DNA of 26,239 nt, taken from the NCBI GenBank assembly GCA_002686195.1, contig NZAS01000210.1, positions 1 to 26,239 on the forward strand. The letters are read 5' to 3'. The DNA comes from Candidatus Pacearchaeota archaeon. GTDB taxonomy: Archaea > Nanoarchaeota > Nanoarchaeia > Pacearchaeales > GW2011-AR1. Both the position numbers and the translations under genes were made by a program. Shown here one piece after another: positions 1 to 7,025 of the stretch (within the stretch, counting starts at the first letter, position 1; each line of letters opens with the position of its first letter). The notes beneath the pieces are model-generated. The model was not told the origin of the DNA, did no database searches, and saw only the letters and a program-made list of their open reading frames with translations.

Positions 1-1212
1 ATGAATACTCTTGTTCGTGCGAAACTTCAAGTGGCAAAAGAGTATATCAAAGATATAGATCATAAGGTAGAACTTGTCAAGAGTAAAGTTGATGAAAAAG
101 AGAAACTAATAAAAACACTTTTGAAGAAATCGTCCGATTCGGTAGAAAGTTATAATAATGAAATAAAGAATTCCCGCAAGCAAATCAAAGAAATCCAAAA
201 AAAAATAAAAATCAAACAAGAGAACATTGATCGCCTTCTTGAGAAAGTCAAAGACAAGGATGAAGTACCGCGAAAATTGTTGAAGATGGAAGGTTTAGAA
301 CAACAACTCAAAAACAAAATCAAAAATATTGATAAGAATGTAAAGTTCTATAAGGAGAACGATATTTGCCCGTCCTGCAAACAAGACATCGAAGAACACC
401 ACAAGGAATGTGTATTCAAAGAAAAGTCAGATGAGAAGAAAGAAGTGGAAGACGGTATTGCTGAATTGGTAGAGAACATTGACACCACAGGGAAACGATT
501 GGATGATATCAATATTGTGTTACAAGAGATCGATTCCTTACAAACACAAATCAACGAGAAGCAAAATCAAATTGATTCGTCCCTTCGCTACATTGAGAAG
601 ATGCAAAAGAATATCGAAGGTATAATGGAAGAAGGTGAAGAAGTCGAGGAGTCCAAAAAGGAACTTAGTGAGTTGATTGGTGAGGGTAAAGGATATGTTG
701 GTGATCGTAAGAAACAGGCAGAGGATAAGCATTATTATGAGATTGCGAGTGTTCTACTGAAGGATAGTGGCATCAAAGCGAAGATTATCAAACATTATCT
801 TCCAATTATGAACAAACTTATCAATAAGTATCTTGCGGATATGGACTTCTTTTGCCAGTTTGACTTGGATGAAAATTTCAACGAAACAATCAAGAGTCGC
901 CATCGTGATGAATTTACATATCATAGTTTCAGTGAAGGTGAACGATTACGGATTGACTTGTCTTTGCTATTGGCGTGGAGAGAGATTGCCAGATTGAAGA
1001 ACAGTGTGAATTGTAACTTGCTGATATTGGATGAAGTGTTTGATTCATCATTGGACTCAGTTGGAACAGAGGAGTTTCTGAAACTTCTAACAACTTTCGG
1101 AAATCGGGCAAATATATTTGTAATCTCTCATAAATCTGATACAATGACAGATAAGTTTAGCAATCATATTGTGTTTGAGAAGAAGAATAATTTTAGTAGG
1201 ATAAAGTTGTGA
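1..1212 (+). CDS. 46: Recombination endonuclease subunit gp46 (Rad50/SbcC-like), 5' end outside window
   Basis: This is the large ATPase subunit of the gp46/gp47 nuclease complex, which resects DNA ends for T4-type recombination-dependent replication. The 403 visible residues carry long coiled coils (about 10-120 and 135-245) around a zinc-hook Cys-Pro-Ser-Cys (123-126). The second half of an ABC ATPase head follows: signature FSEGE (310-314), Walker B LLILDE (340-345), D-loop SSLD (349-352) and the switch His in VISHK (377). The N-terminal Walker A half is absent. T4 gp46 is about 560 aa and this reading frame is open at base 1, so the ATG at position 1 is probably an internal Met and the gene is cut by the window edge. 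GC looks somewhat higher than in the glycan genes. The stop TGA overlaps the next ATG. Identity is secure; only the true start is unseen. Confidence 0.93.
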   Translation: MNTLVRAKLQVAKEYIKDIDHKVELVKSKVDEKEKLIKTLLKKSSDSVESYNNEIKNSRKQIKEIQKKIKIKQENIDRLLEKVKDKDEVPRKLLKMEGLEQQLKNKIKNIDKNVKFYKENDICPSCKQDIEEHHKECVFKEKSDEKKEVEDGIAELVENIDTTGKRLDDINIVLQEIDSLQTQINEKQNQIDSSLRYIEKMQKNIEGIMEEGEEVEESKKELSELIGEGKGYVGDRKKQAEDKHYYEIASVLLKDSGIKAKIIKHYLPIMNKLINKYLADMDFFCQFDLDENFNETIKSRHRDEFTYHSFSEGERLRIDLSLLLAWREIARLKNSVNCNLLILDEVFDSSLDSVGTEEFLKLLTTFGNRANIFVISHKSDTMTDKFSNHIVFEKKNNFSRIKL

Positions 1213-1919
1213 TGAATGTTTTTGTGATCGGAAATGGAGAAAGTCGAAAAGGTGTTGATTTAAATTCTTTGAATGGTAGAACTTATGGCTGTAATGCTCT
1301 TTATAGAGATTTTGCCCCAGACTATCTATTAGCAATAGACACCAATATGGTGATAGAAATATTTGAAAGTGGCTATTGCAAAGAACATCAATGTTATTTC
1401 TCTGACTGGGATACTTTCCCCGTTGAAATGTATTCTAATTTTCAGCAGGGAATTGGTCCGGTTATTCATGTAGGGGAAGAAGGAAAAGGAAAAGAAATTT
1501 CAATATTCGGTGAGGGTTCTGGAGGATTTGATATTACATACATCATATGGATAAATGACGAAAAAATAATACCATTTTCAAATGAATACTTTTTAGATAC
1601 TGGAACTAATGCAATAAAATTAGCATCAGAACATTTACCAGAAGGTGGGGTTATTTATATGTTAGGTTTTGATATGAAAGCAGGTAAAGAAGGAAAAAAT
1701 AACAACATATATAAAGATACAAAATGCTATTCTTCGAGCGATTCTGAAATGAGAAATACGGATAAATGGATCAATGAAATTAGAACAGTAATGAAAATTC
1801 ATCCTTTTATTTCATATTGCAGGGTAGATAACACAAAAAATCTTCCCGAAGAATGGAACGATTTGCATAATGTTGAGTGTATATCTTACGAAGAATTTGA
1901 ATCTAATTGTGTTGTATGA
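1212..1919 (+). CDS. GT42/DUF115-like Rossmann-fold protein, putative glycosyltransferase
   Basis: A 235-aa protein. The N-terminus MNVFVIGNGESRKG, the CNALY motif (27-31) and the later TGTNAIKLA (130-138) and LGFDM (151-155) resemble the layout of GT42 sialyltransferases (a G-N-G-P-S motif, a conserved C-N, then a Gly/Ser-rich helix followed by a strand ending in G-x-D) and of DUF115/MAF-type proteins. This suggests nucleotide-sugar binding, but the link rests on motif resemblance only. A GTG at 1209 is in frame, but the ATG at 1212 overlapping the gene 46 stop (TGATG) is the better start. It sits between replication genes, well upstream of the main glycan block, so it may be an outlying member of the same system. 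The family assignment is moderate; that it is a real gene is near certain. Confidence 0.6.
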   Translation: MNVFVIGNGESRKGVDLNSLNGRTYGCNALYRDFAPDYLLAIDTNMVIEIFESGYCKEHQCYFSDWDTFPVEMYSNFQQGIGPVIHVGEEGKGKEISIFGEGSGGFDITYIIWINDEKIIPFSNEYFLDTGTNAIKLASEHLPEGGVIYMLGFDMKAGKEGKNNNIYKDTKCYSSSDSEMRNTDKWINEIRTVMKIHPFISYCRVDNTKNLPEEWNDLHNVECISYEEFESNCVV

Positions 1920-1921
1920 TA

Positions 1922-1929
1922 TATAAATA
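1922..1929 (+). promoter_or_regulatory. T4-type late promoter (TATAAATA)
   Basis: A perfect match to the T4 late promoter -10 octamer TATAAATA, which is recognised by RNA polymerase with gp55 and stimulated by the gp45 clamp. It lies in the 45-base gap after the GT42-like gene, about 36 bases before the ATG at 1965, leaving room for a short leader with an AAGGA ribosome site. It would transcribe the hypothetical protein and the Gly/Cys-rich virion-type gene, which fits late expression. The two other copies in the window (9482 and 24019) are inside coding sequence. Confidence 0.7.
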
Positions 1930-1964
1930 TACATTGAGCCAGATGAATCTTATAAGGATAGACA

Positions 1965-2297
1965 ATGCCTAAATTAAATAATTTGTCGTATGATAAATAC
2001 TTGAAGCACGAATTATCGACCATTTCAGAGAATTTTTCTATAAGACAGTATAAATTGGCTCCTAAAGAAGAATATCCTTTTTTTGAGAGAGGAAGGGATA
2101 TCAGGGTAAGATTATTTTGGAAAGATGAACCAATATATGAGTTTTTGGTAGAGAAAACATTCTTTTTTCAATCAAACCGGAATGATGATGATAGAAAATA
2201 TATGAGATTGTGCGCTAGTTCAAAAATAGAAATGATTAAAGAAGCATATAAAAAAAGCAATAAAAATCGGGATAAAGTGTGTCATGCCATTAGGTAG
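1965..2297 (+). CDS. Hypothetical phage protein, 110 aa
   Basis: I do not recognise a family. It is a soluble, charged protein with no signal peptide or membrane segment. There is an aromatic-rich middle (KEEYPFFERGRD, RVRLFWKDEPIYEFLVEK, TFFFQ) and a basic C-terminal helix (SKIEMIKEAYKKSNKNRDK). AAGGA about 7 bases upstream supports the ATG. It is the first gene after the TATAAATA late promoter and overlaps the next gene by 14 bases, so the two are probably co-translated. This suggests a late role such as a structural accessory or chaperone, by context only. Confidence 0.7.
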   Translation: MPKLNNLSYDKYLKHELSTISENFSIRQYKLAPKEEYPFFERGRDIRVRLFWKDEPIYEFLVEKTFFFQSNRNDDDRKYMRLCASSKIEMIKEAYKKSNKNRDKVCHAIR

Positions 2298-2997
2298 TGA
2301 TGTTTTTCGTCCCGGCGGTGGTGGTGGTGGTGGTGGTGATATTCTTGGGGGGTGTTGCGTTTTTGAAGATCGTGGCGACACTCCGCCAATACCGGGTACG
2401 GATATTACCACGGATTTTTATTGTCACTGGGTAACAGAAGATGTGTGTAGTTTACTTTTAGGACACTGGAAAGGACCAGATTTTTTATGTGGGGGATACT
2501 GGGTGTTGGGTGAATGGGTAGTAGGCAATCCTTGCTCATTGGCGCGCCGGGGAACATGTTGTGTTAATAATTGCTGTAAACATCGATGGAGTTATAGTTC
2601 GTGCTTCGTCTCTGGTGGTTCGTATCAAGGAGATGTTGAACCATTTATGGCGTGGGGGGATTGTGAAGAATGTGACGACCACAATTGCCGCCCATCAACT
2701 CCCGGAGCAACACCACCATACAGAACGCACAACATTGAAGGTAATGTTATTACCTATGTTAAAGATGATGTTGTAAAATATAAAGGTAAGATGTATGTTG
2801 CCACCGAAACAATACAAGGCTATAATCCCGAACAAAGCAAATTGTGGAAAAAATTATCAGATAGTCTTAAATATACTTCAGGAACAGAACCGCATATTGA
2901 TCCTCAAATAGGAGATGTGTGGTTTGATACATCTTCTGGAATATCATACACCTATTTTGATGATGGAAATACAGTACAATGGGTAGAGTTATCTTAA
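2284..2997 (+). CDS. Gly/Cys-rich virion-type protein with CBM5/12-like and fibre-tip-like C-terminus
   Basis: A 237-aa protein in three parts. Residues 11-18 are eight consecutive Gly. Residues 20-136 hold all 14 Cys (including CC pairs at 24-25, 92-93 and 97-98) and many Trp. Residues about 150-190 (ITYVKDDVVKYKGKMYVA, then a Trp) resemble small carbohydrate-binding modules of the CBM5/12 type. The last 40 residues contain IGDVWFDTSSGISYTY ending in VQWVELS, the same pattern as the end of the collagen-like protein at 24946-26238 (NGDRWYDTTIGKLYTY, AWIEFS). That pattern is common at the ends of phage tail or fibre proteins. Together these suggest a virion surface adhesin or fibre component made late, in keeping with the promoter at 1922. 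The 5' half is more GC-rich than its surroundings, largely from Gly and Cys codons. Role is inferred. Confidence 0.65.
   Translation: MPLGSDVFRPGGGGGGGGDILGGCCVFEDRGDTPPIPGTDITTDFYCHWVTEDVCSLLLGHWKGPDFLCGGYWVLGEWVVGNPCSLARRGTCCVNNCCKHRWSYSSCFVSGGSYQGDVEPFMAWGDCEECDDHNCRPSTPGATPPYRTHNIEGNVITYVKDDVVKYKGKMYVATETIQGYNPEQSKLWKKLSDSLKYTSGTEPHIDPQIGDVWFDTSSGISYTYFDDGNTVQWVELS
2314..2337 (+). repeat. (GGN)8 glycine-codon microsatellite
   Basis: One GGC followed by seven GGT codons in tandem, encoding Gly 11-18 of the virion-type protein. Such trinucleotide runs can gain or lose units by slippage without shifting the frame, so linker length could vary between isolates. Confidence 0.9.
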
Positions 2998-3021
2998 ACA
3001 ATAAAGGAAAAAGAGAAGAAA

Positions 3022-3213
3022 ATGCCTAAAAGTAAAAACAAATCAAAAAGAAACAACAATCCATATAACGAAGAAGATTTTTATGAAGTAAAAGGCAAAG
3101 GTATAAGAAAAGAAAAAAGAAAAGCAAAAAGACATCTTGATAAATCTTATTTGAAAGATACAATGGAAGGTGAAATCGACTGGGATGATTATGCCGATTA
3201 TTATGATATTTAA
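3022..3213 (+). CDS. Small basic hypothetical protein, 63 aa
   Basis: A short protein with a strongly basic N-terminal two-thirds (MPKSKNKSKRNNN, then GIRKEKRKAKRHLDKSYLK) and an acidic tail (EGEIDWDDYADYYDI). It has no membrane segment. It has a purine-rich ribosome site (AAAGGAAAAAGAG) and sits directly before the sliding clamp gene. The charge pattern suggests nucleic-acid or protein binding. Small basic ORFs are common next to gene 45 in T4-like phages, but I cannot name a function. Confidence 0.7.
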   Translation: MPKSKNKSKRNNNPYNEEDFYEVKGKGIRKEKRKAKRHLDKSYLKDTMEGEIDWDDYADYYDI

Positions 3214-3228
3214 AGTTAGGATTATATT

Positions 3229-3927
3229 ATGGAAACTACTATGAACGAAATTAGTCTATCTAAAAGAACATTAGAAATTCTTAAGAATTTTTCAACAATC
3301 AATTCCAATATTCTTATTGAGCCAGGTAGTAATATTACTACAATTTCTCCTGTTAAGAATGTTATGGCGGAAGCAGTGGTGGAAGAAACCTTTGATGTTC
3401 AATTTGGACTTTGGGATTTAAATAAATTTTTGGGTGTAGTATCATTGTTTGATTCTCCAAAATTTATGTTTGGTGATAATTGTGTAACAATCAGCGAATC
3501 AAATAAAGGCAATAGTGTCCGTTATTACTATAGTGATCCAAGATTATTAACAACAGTTAATAAGAAAATTAATATGCCTAGTAGCGTTGTAGATTTTCAA
3601 TTGAAGCATAATGATTTTACAGATCTTCAAAAGGCTGCATCCATACTTCAAGTTGCAGATCTAGCAGTCAAAGCAAATGGAGATGAATTGATAATAGAGG
3701 CTCTCGACAAAAAAGATATTACTACAAACACCTATTCAATAAGTCTTGGTGATCTTCCAACCGATTATTGCGATTTTACTTTTTATTTTAAAGCAGAAAA
3801 TTTGAAACTTCTTCTTGGAAGTTATGATGTTTCTATAAGTGAAAAGGTAGTAAGCCAATTTAAACATCAAAATGTGGACTTGACATATTGGATTGCATTA
3901 GAGTCCGATTCCTATTACAACACTTAA
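3229..3927 (+). CDS. 45: DNA polymerase sliding clamp gp45
   Basis: A homotrimeric ring that tethers the phage DNA polymerase to DNA and, in T4, also activates late transcription. At 232 aa it is close to T4 gp45 (228 aa). T4-like landmarks include LSKRTLEILKNFSTINSNI near the N-terminus, WDLNKFLGVVSLF in the middle, YSISLGD in the second domain and the C-terminal YWIALESDS. AGGA at 3218-3221 sets the ATG at 3229; an in-frame ATG at 3241 would begin closer to the T4 N-terminus but lacks as good a site. It is followed by gene 44 after 15 bases. Identity is secure from sequence and context. Confidence 0.95.
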   Translation: METTMNEISLSKRTLEILKNFSTINSNILIEPGSNITTISPVKNVMAEAVVEETFDVQFGLWDLNKFLGVVSLFDSPKFMFGDNCVTISESNKGNSVRYYYSDPRLLTTVNKKINMPSSVVDFQLKHNDFTDLQKAASILQVADLAVKANGDELIIEALDKKDITTNTYSISLGDLPTDYCDFTFYFKAENLKLLLGSYDVSISEKVVSQFKHQNVDLTYWIALESDSYYNT

Positions 3928-3942
3928 TATAGAAGATTTATT

Positions 3943-4878
3943 ATGGAAACCTATCTGTGGGTAGAGCGTTATAGACCAACCACAATTGAAGATTGTGTAT
4001 TACCGTTTTCAATTAAAAATTCTTTTCGTGATATTGTAAAAACGGGAGAATCTCAAAATTTGTTACTATCTGGTAATGCTGGTTGTGGGAAAACAACAAT
4101 AGCAAAAGCATTATGCAACGAGTTAGGCACAGATTATATTATGATTAATTGTTCGGAAGACGGAAATATTGATACTCTCCGTACAAAGATTCGTAATTTT
4201 GCAAGTACAGTTTCAATATCAGGAGACAAGAAGGTTGTCATTTTGGATGAATTTGATTATTCAAATGCCCAAAGTATGCAACCTGCTCTTCGTGGGTTTA
4301 TAGAAGAGTTTGCAGATAATTGCAGATTTATTTTAACTTGTAATTTTAAAAATAGAATTATTGAGCCGATCCATTCTCGTTGCACGAATATTAGTTTTAA
4401 TATTCCAAAGGACGAAAAACCTAAACTAGCAGCAGAATTTATGGAAAGATTGAAATATATTCTGGATAAAGAATCAATTCCTTATGAGGAAAAAGTTCTT
4501 GCAAGATTGATAATGAAACATTTTCCTGATTTTAGAAGAGTGATAAATGAAATTCAAAGATATTCTGTAGCAGGAACTATTGATATTGGAATTTTGTCGG
4601 ATGTTGGAAATGTTCAAGTAAAAGATTTAGTCAAATATATGAGGGAGAAAGATTTTACTTCTGCTAGAAAATGGGCTGTAGAAAATCTTGATAATGCTCC
4701 CAGTGAATTGCTCAGGAAAATTTATGATTCGTTATATGAAAATTTAACCCCTTTGTCTATTCCTCAAGCGATTCTAATTTTGGCAGAGTATCAATATAAG
4801 TCTGCGTTCGTTGCAGATCAAGAAATTAATTTGGTTGCATGTATAGTTGAGTTAATGATGAATTGTGAAATTAAGTGA
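3943..4878 (+). CDS. 44: Clamp loader large subunit gp44 (AAA+ ATPase)
   Basis: The ATPase subunit that, with gp62, opens and loads the gp45 clamp at primer-template junctions. At 311 aa it is close to the T4 protein (319 aa). It has the N-terminal WVERYRPTTIEDC motif, Walker A GNAGCGKT (44-51), Walker B VVILDEFD (98-105), a sensor-1 TCN (132-134) and the SRC arginine-finger motif (145-147). The C-terminal collar domain is helical. The start context ATTATGGAAAC is identical to that of gene 45. Its 3' end overlaps gene 62 by 14 bases, suggesting translational coupling. Confidence 0.96.
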   Translation: METYLWVERYRPTTIEDCVLPFSIKNSFRDIVKTGESQNLLLSGNAGCGKTTIAKALCNELGTDYIMINCSEDGNIDTLRTKIRNFASTVSISGDKKVVILDEFDYSNAQSMQPALRGFIEEFADNCRFILTCNFKNRIIEPIHSRCTNISFNIPKDEKPKLAAEFMERLKYILDKESIPYEEKVLARLIMKHFPDFRRVINEIQRYSVAGTIDIGILSDVGNVQVKDLVKYMREKDFTSARKWAVENLDNAPSELLRKIYDSLYENLTPLSIPQAILILAEYQYKSAFVADQEINLVACIVELMMNCEIK

Positions 4879-5248
4879 TTACCTAAATTCAATAAATTAT
4901 ACCAAGGAAAATTTATTCAACACAGAGGATGAATTGGTTGAAAAGGAATATGTTCCTTTTGTAATAAATAGGTGCTTGTCTTATTTTCCAGATACAACTA
5001 TTCACGCAAATGCTATGAATGAAAATAGTCACATTGATAAGAAAATGCAATATGATTATTTTTTACATTCAACAAGAAAGAGAAAGAGATTTAGTAAATG
5101 GCTCAAAAGAGAAGATTCTGATAAGATCAATATAATGAAAAGGTATTTTGGTTATTCTAACCAAAAAGTTAGGGAGATTGAAGATATGATATCCGATTCA
5201 GACATTGATGAGATGAGAGATTTTCTTTCTCATGGAGGCAAAAAATAG
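4865..5248 (+). CDS. 62: Clamp loader small subunit gp62
   Basis: The non-ATPase partner of gp44 in the clamp loader. It starts at GTG 4865, because the frame opens only at 4862 and no upstream ATG exists. It is 127 aa against 187 in T4. Residues about 30-80 (VPFVINRCLSYFPDTTIHANAMN, then YDYFLHSTRKRKRFSKWLK, in short pieces) match the T4 pattern of a helix ending in FPE/FPD, an AMN motif and a basic KRxxKW segment. The T4 N-terminal about 50 residues are largely missing. Assignment rests on this segment plus the position directly after gene 44. Confidence 0.85.
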   Translation: MKLSDYLNSINYTKENLFNTEDELVEKEYVPFVINRCLSYFPDTTIHANAMNENSHIDKKMQYDYFLHSTRKRKRFSKWLKREDSDKINIMKRYFGYSNQKVREIEDMISDSDIDEMRDFLSHGGKK

Positions 5249-5297
5249 AATAGACTATATATTGTAGTGTGATAGAGGCGATTTTAAGGAACATATT
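5249..5297 (+). promoter_or_regulatory. Gap before regA: possible promoter or RegA-binding leader
   Basis: This 49-base gap is one of the longest in the window. It contains a TATATT (5258-5263) inside a weak inverted repeat (ACTATA / TGTAGT, 5254-5268) and an AAGGA ribosome site before the ATG at 5298. No matching -35 box is visible. In T4, regA represses its own translation by binding around the start codon, so a leader element is plausible, but this is a weak call. Confidence 0.25.
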
Positions 5298-5711
5298 ATG
5301 ATGGAAGAAGTAGATGATATTTTTGACGGTTTGGGTGTAGAAATTGAATTGAAGGAAGATGATGATTTCCTCAAAGTTCGAGAAACACTTACTCGAATCG
5401 GTGTATCTTCTAGACAAGAAAAAAAAATATACCAATCTTGCCATATATTGCATAAAAGAGGCAGATATGCAATTATGCATTTTAAAGAGTTGTTTATTTT
5501 AGATGGTCTTGAAAGTACTTTGTCTGATGGGGATATTGCTAGAAGAAATACGATAGTTAAATTGCTACACGAATGGGAACTGGTAGAAGTTCCTGACCCA
5601 GAAGAATACGAAGAACCTCAAGCAAGTTTAGCCAAAATTAAGATTATATCTCACAAAGATAAAGATGAGTGGGAACTTATTCCGAAATACCACATTGGTA
5701 AAAGAAACTAA
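5298..5711 (+). CDS. regA: Translational repressor RegA
   Basis: RegA binds the translation initiation regions of several early phage mRNAs and blocks ribosome loading; in T4 its targets include genes 44, 45 and regA itself. Landmarks are DFLKVRETLTRIG (23-35), YQSCHILHKRGRYAIMHFKE (45-64) and the C-terminal WELIPKYHIG. At 137 aa it is longer than T4 RegA (122 aa), mostly through an acidic N-terminal extension of about 12 residues (MMEEVDDIFDGL). No start codon exists nearer the T4 start, so the extension looks genuine. In T4 the next gene is DNA polymerase 43; here the glycan block begins 3 bases later. Confidence 0.94.
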   Translation: MMEEVDDIFDGLGVEIELKEDDDFLKVRETLTRIGVSSRQEKKIYQSCHILHKRGRYAIMHFKELFILDGLESTLSDGDIARRNTIVKLLHEWELVEVPDPEEYEEPQASLAKIKIISHKDKDEWELIPKYHIGKRN

Positions 5712-5714
5712 ATT

Positions 5715-6362
5715 ATGTTCAATATATCTTTAAAGAAAAGCCAACTTAATCAAGATTTATGGATAATGAAATTGTATGGAGAGCAAAGAAAAGGATTCTT
5801 TGTTGAGGTTGGATCTACTGACGGCACAAATTTAAGTAATACTTATTTGCTTGAGAAAGGATTGGGGTGGAAGGGGATATGTATTGATGCAGATCCTAAT
5901 CAATGGGAAAGTCTACAAAAAGAAAGAGATTGTATTGTTTCTAATGATTGTGTTTGGTCTAAGTCTGGCGAAGAAGTTCCGTACTTAGTCCAATCTTGTT
6001 ACAGCGGTATAGAATCTCACACCGAGAAAAAAAATTATCCAAATGAAGATGGTGTTGTTGACTATACAGAAACTATAAAATTAAAAACTAAGACATTAAA
6101 TGATATATTAAAAGAAAATAATGCACCAGAATTTATTGAATATATTAGTATCGATACAGAAGGTTCCGAATTAGAAGTTCTTAAAGGAATTAATTTTGAA
6201 GGAAAGTACACAATAGGTGCATTTACAATTGAACACAATCACGATGAAAACCGAAAAGAAGAAATTAAAAAATATTTAGAAGATAACGGATATGAAAGGT
6301 TTGCGGAAGTTGGTTGGGAGGATTGGTATTCTTTAAGAACCCTATATAAACACCTATTGTAG
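5715..6362 (+). CDS. FkbM-family SAM-dependent methyltransferase
   Basis: Likely O-methylates a sugar, as FkbM-type enzymes often do in glycan clusters. The 215-aa protein begins with the family's SQ..QDLW segment (9-16, SQLNQDLW). The SAM-binding FFVEVGSTDG follows (28-37), then SNTYLLEKGLGWKGICIDADP (41-61, given in part) and the conserved YISIDTEGSELEVLKGI (143-159). It is the first gene of the glycan island, 3 bases after regA, with only a weak purine ribosome site. A second, more divergent member lies at 17387-17989. The family is clear; the acceptor is unknown. Confidence 0.88.
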   Translation: MFNISLKKSQLNQDLWIMKLYGEQRKGFFVEVGSTDGTNLSNTYLLEKGLGWKGICIDADPNQWESLQKERDCIVSNDCVWSKSGEEVPYLVQSCYSGIESHTEKKNYPNEDGVVDYTETIKLKTKTLNDILKENNAPEFIEYISIDTEGSELEVLKGINFEGKYTIGAFTIEHNHDENRKEEIKKYLEDNGYERFAEVGWEDWYSLRTLYKHLL

Positions 6363-6371
6363 GATTTGATT

Positions 6372-7025
6372 ATGAAAACTTTACTTTTAAGTTTCTATAG
6401 TGATATAGAAGATCGAACATATTACAGTGAACACGCAAAAACTCTTAAAGAGTCTTGCGTTATACACAATATTCCGCATGACATCCAAGAGAAAAAATCT
6501 CTAGGGACTTATCAGGATAATTGCCTTAGTAAACCACAATATATTCTTGACAAGTTGGAAGAACACAATTGTCCTCTTTTATGGGCAGATGTTGATTCCT
6601 TGGTGCATAAATCTTTAGATGTGTTTGATACATTTGAAGACAGTGCTGATGTAGCATTGTCAACATCAAACGGGAAAATTTCTGGGATTAAGGCATCTCC
6701 AATATATTTTAATTGTAACGAAAATTCCAAAAGGTTTTTGAATACATGGATAGGAACAACAAGAAAAATACTAGAGGAAGAAGGAAACCATTTTGATCAT
6801 GAACCTTTATTTGGGATAGTTGCAGGTTATTTGGAAGTAATAAATGTTGGGTTTGTCGGACCAGAATATTGCGTGTGGCCTGGACATACCAACGAAAATA
6901 GTTTCATAACGATGGGACTTGCTGATTCTGAAAACAAAAAAGATAATTTAAGAAAAATGGGATTGTCAGAAGATTTGATTGAGTGGCAATCGCCTGGTGA
7001 TAATTATGAAAACGAAATTCATTAG
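6372..7025 (+). CDS. GT-A-type glycosyltransferase-like protein
   Basis: A 217-aa protein with the look of a nucleotide-diphospho-sugar transferase domain. N-terminal strand MKTLLLSFYSD, a KPQYILDKL helix, then LLWADVDSLV, where DVD (73-75) would be the metal-binding DxD, and a later PIYFNCNENSKRFLNTW. The track-type start at TTG 6366 is less likely than ATG 6372, which has AGGA at 6361-6364. Its layout and DxD position are the same as in the N-terminal half of the next gene, so the two are tandem paralogues. Its end overlaps that gene by 20 bases. Donor and acceptor are unknown. Confidence 0.7.
   Translation: MKTLLLSFYSDIEDRTYYSEHAKTLKESCVIHNIPHDIQEKKSLGTYQDNCLSKPQYILDKLEEHNCPLLWADVDSLVHKSLDVFDTFEDSADVALSTSNGKISGIKASPIYFNCNENSKRFLNTWIGTTRKILEEEGNHFDHEPLFGIVAGYLEVINVGFVGPEYCVWPGHTNENSFITMGLADSENKKDNLRKMGLSEDLIEWQSPGDNYENEIH

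Noticed and set aside
1..3. ATG at base 1 as the true start of gene 46.
   Set aside because: The product lacks the Walker A half and is about 160 aa short of T4 gp46; the gene evidently begins upstream of the window.
2540..2547. GGCGCGCC, an all-GC palindrome, as a functional site or cloning scar.
   Set aside because: It is in frame within the Cys-rich coding region and no vector-like sequence surrounds it; noted only as unusual in AT-rich DNA.
5254..5268. Inverted repeat ACTATA/TGTAGT before regA as a terminator.
   Set aside because: Short, AT-rich, with a G-T pair and no T run after it; too weak for a terminator.
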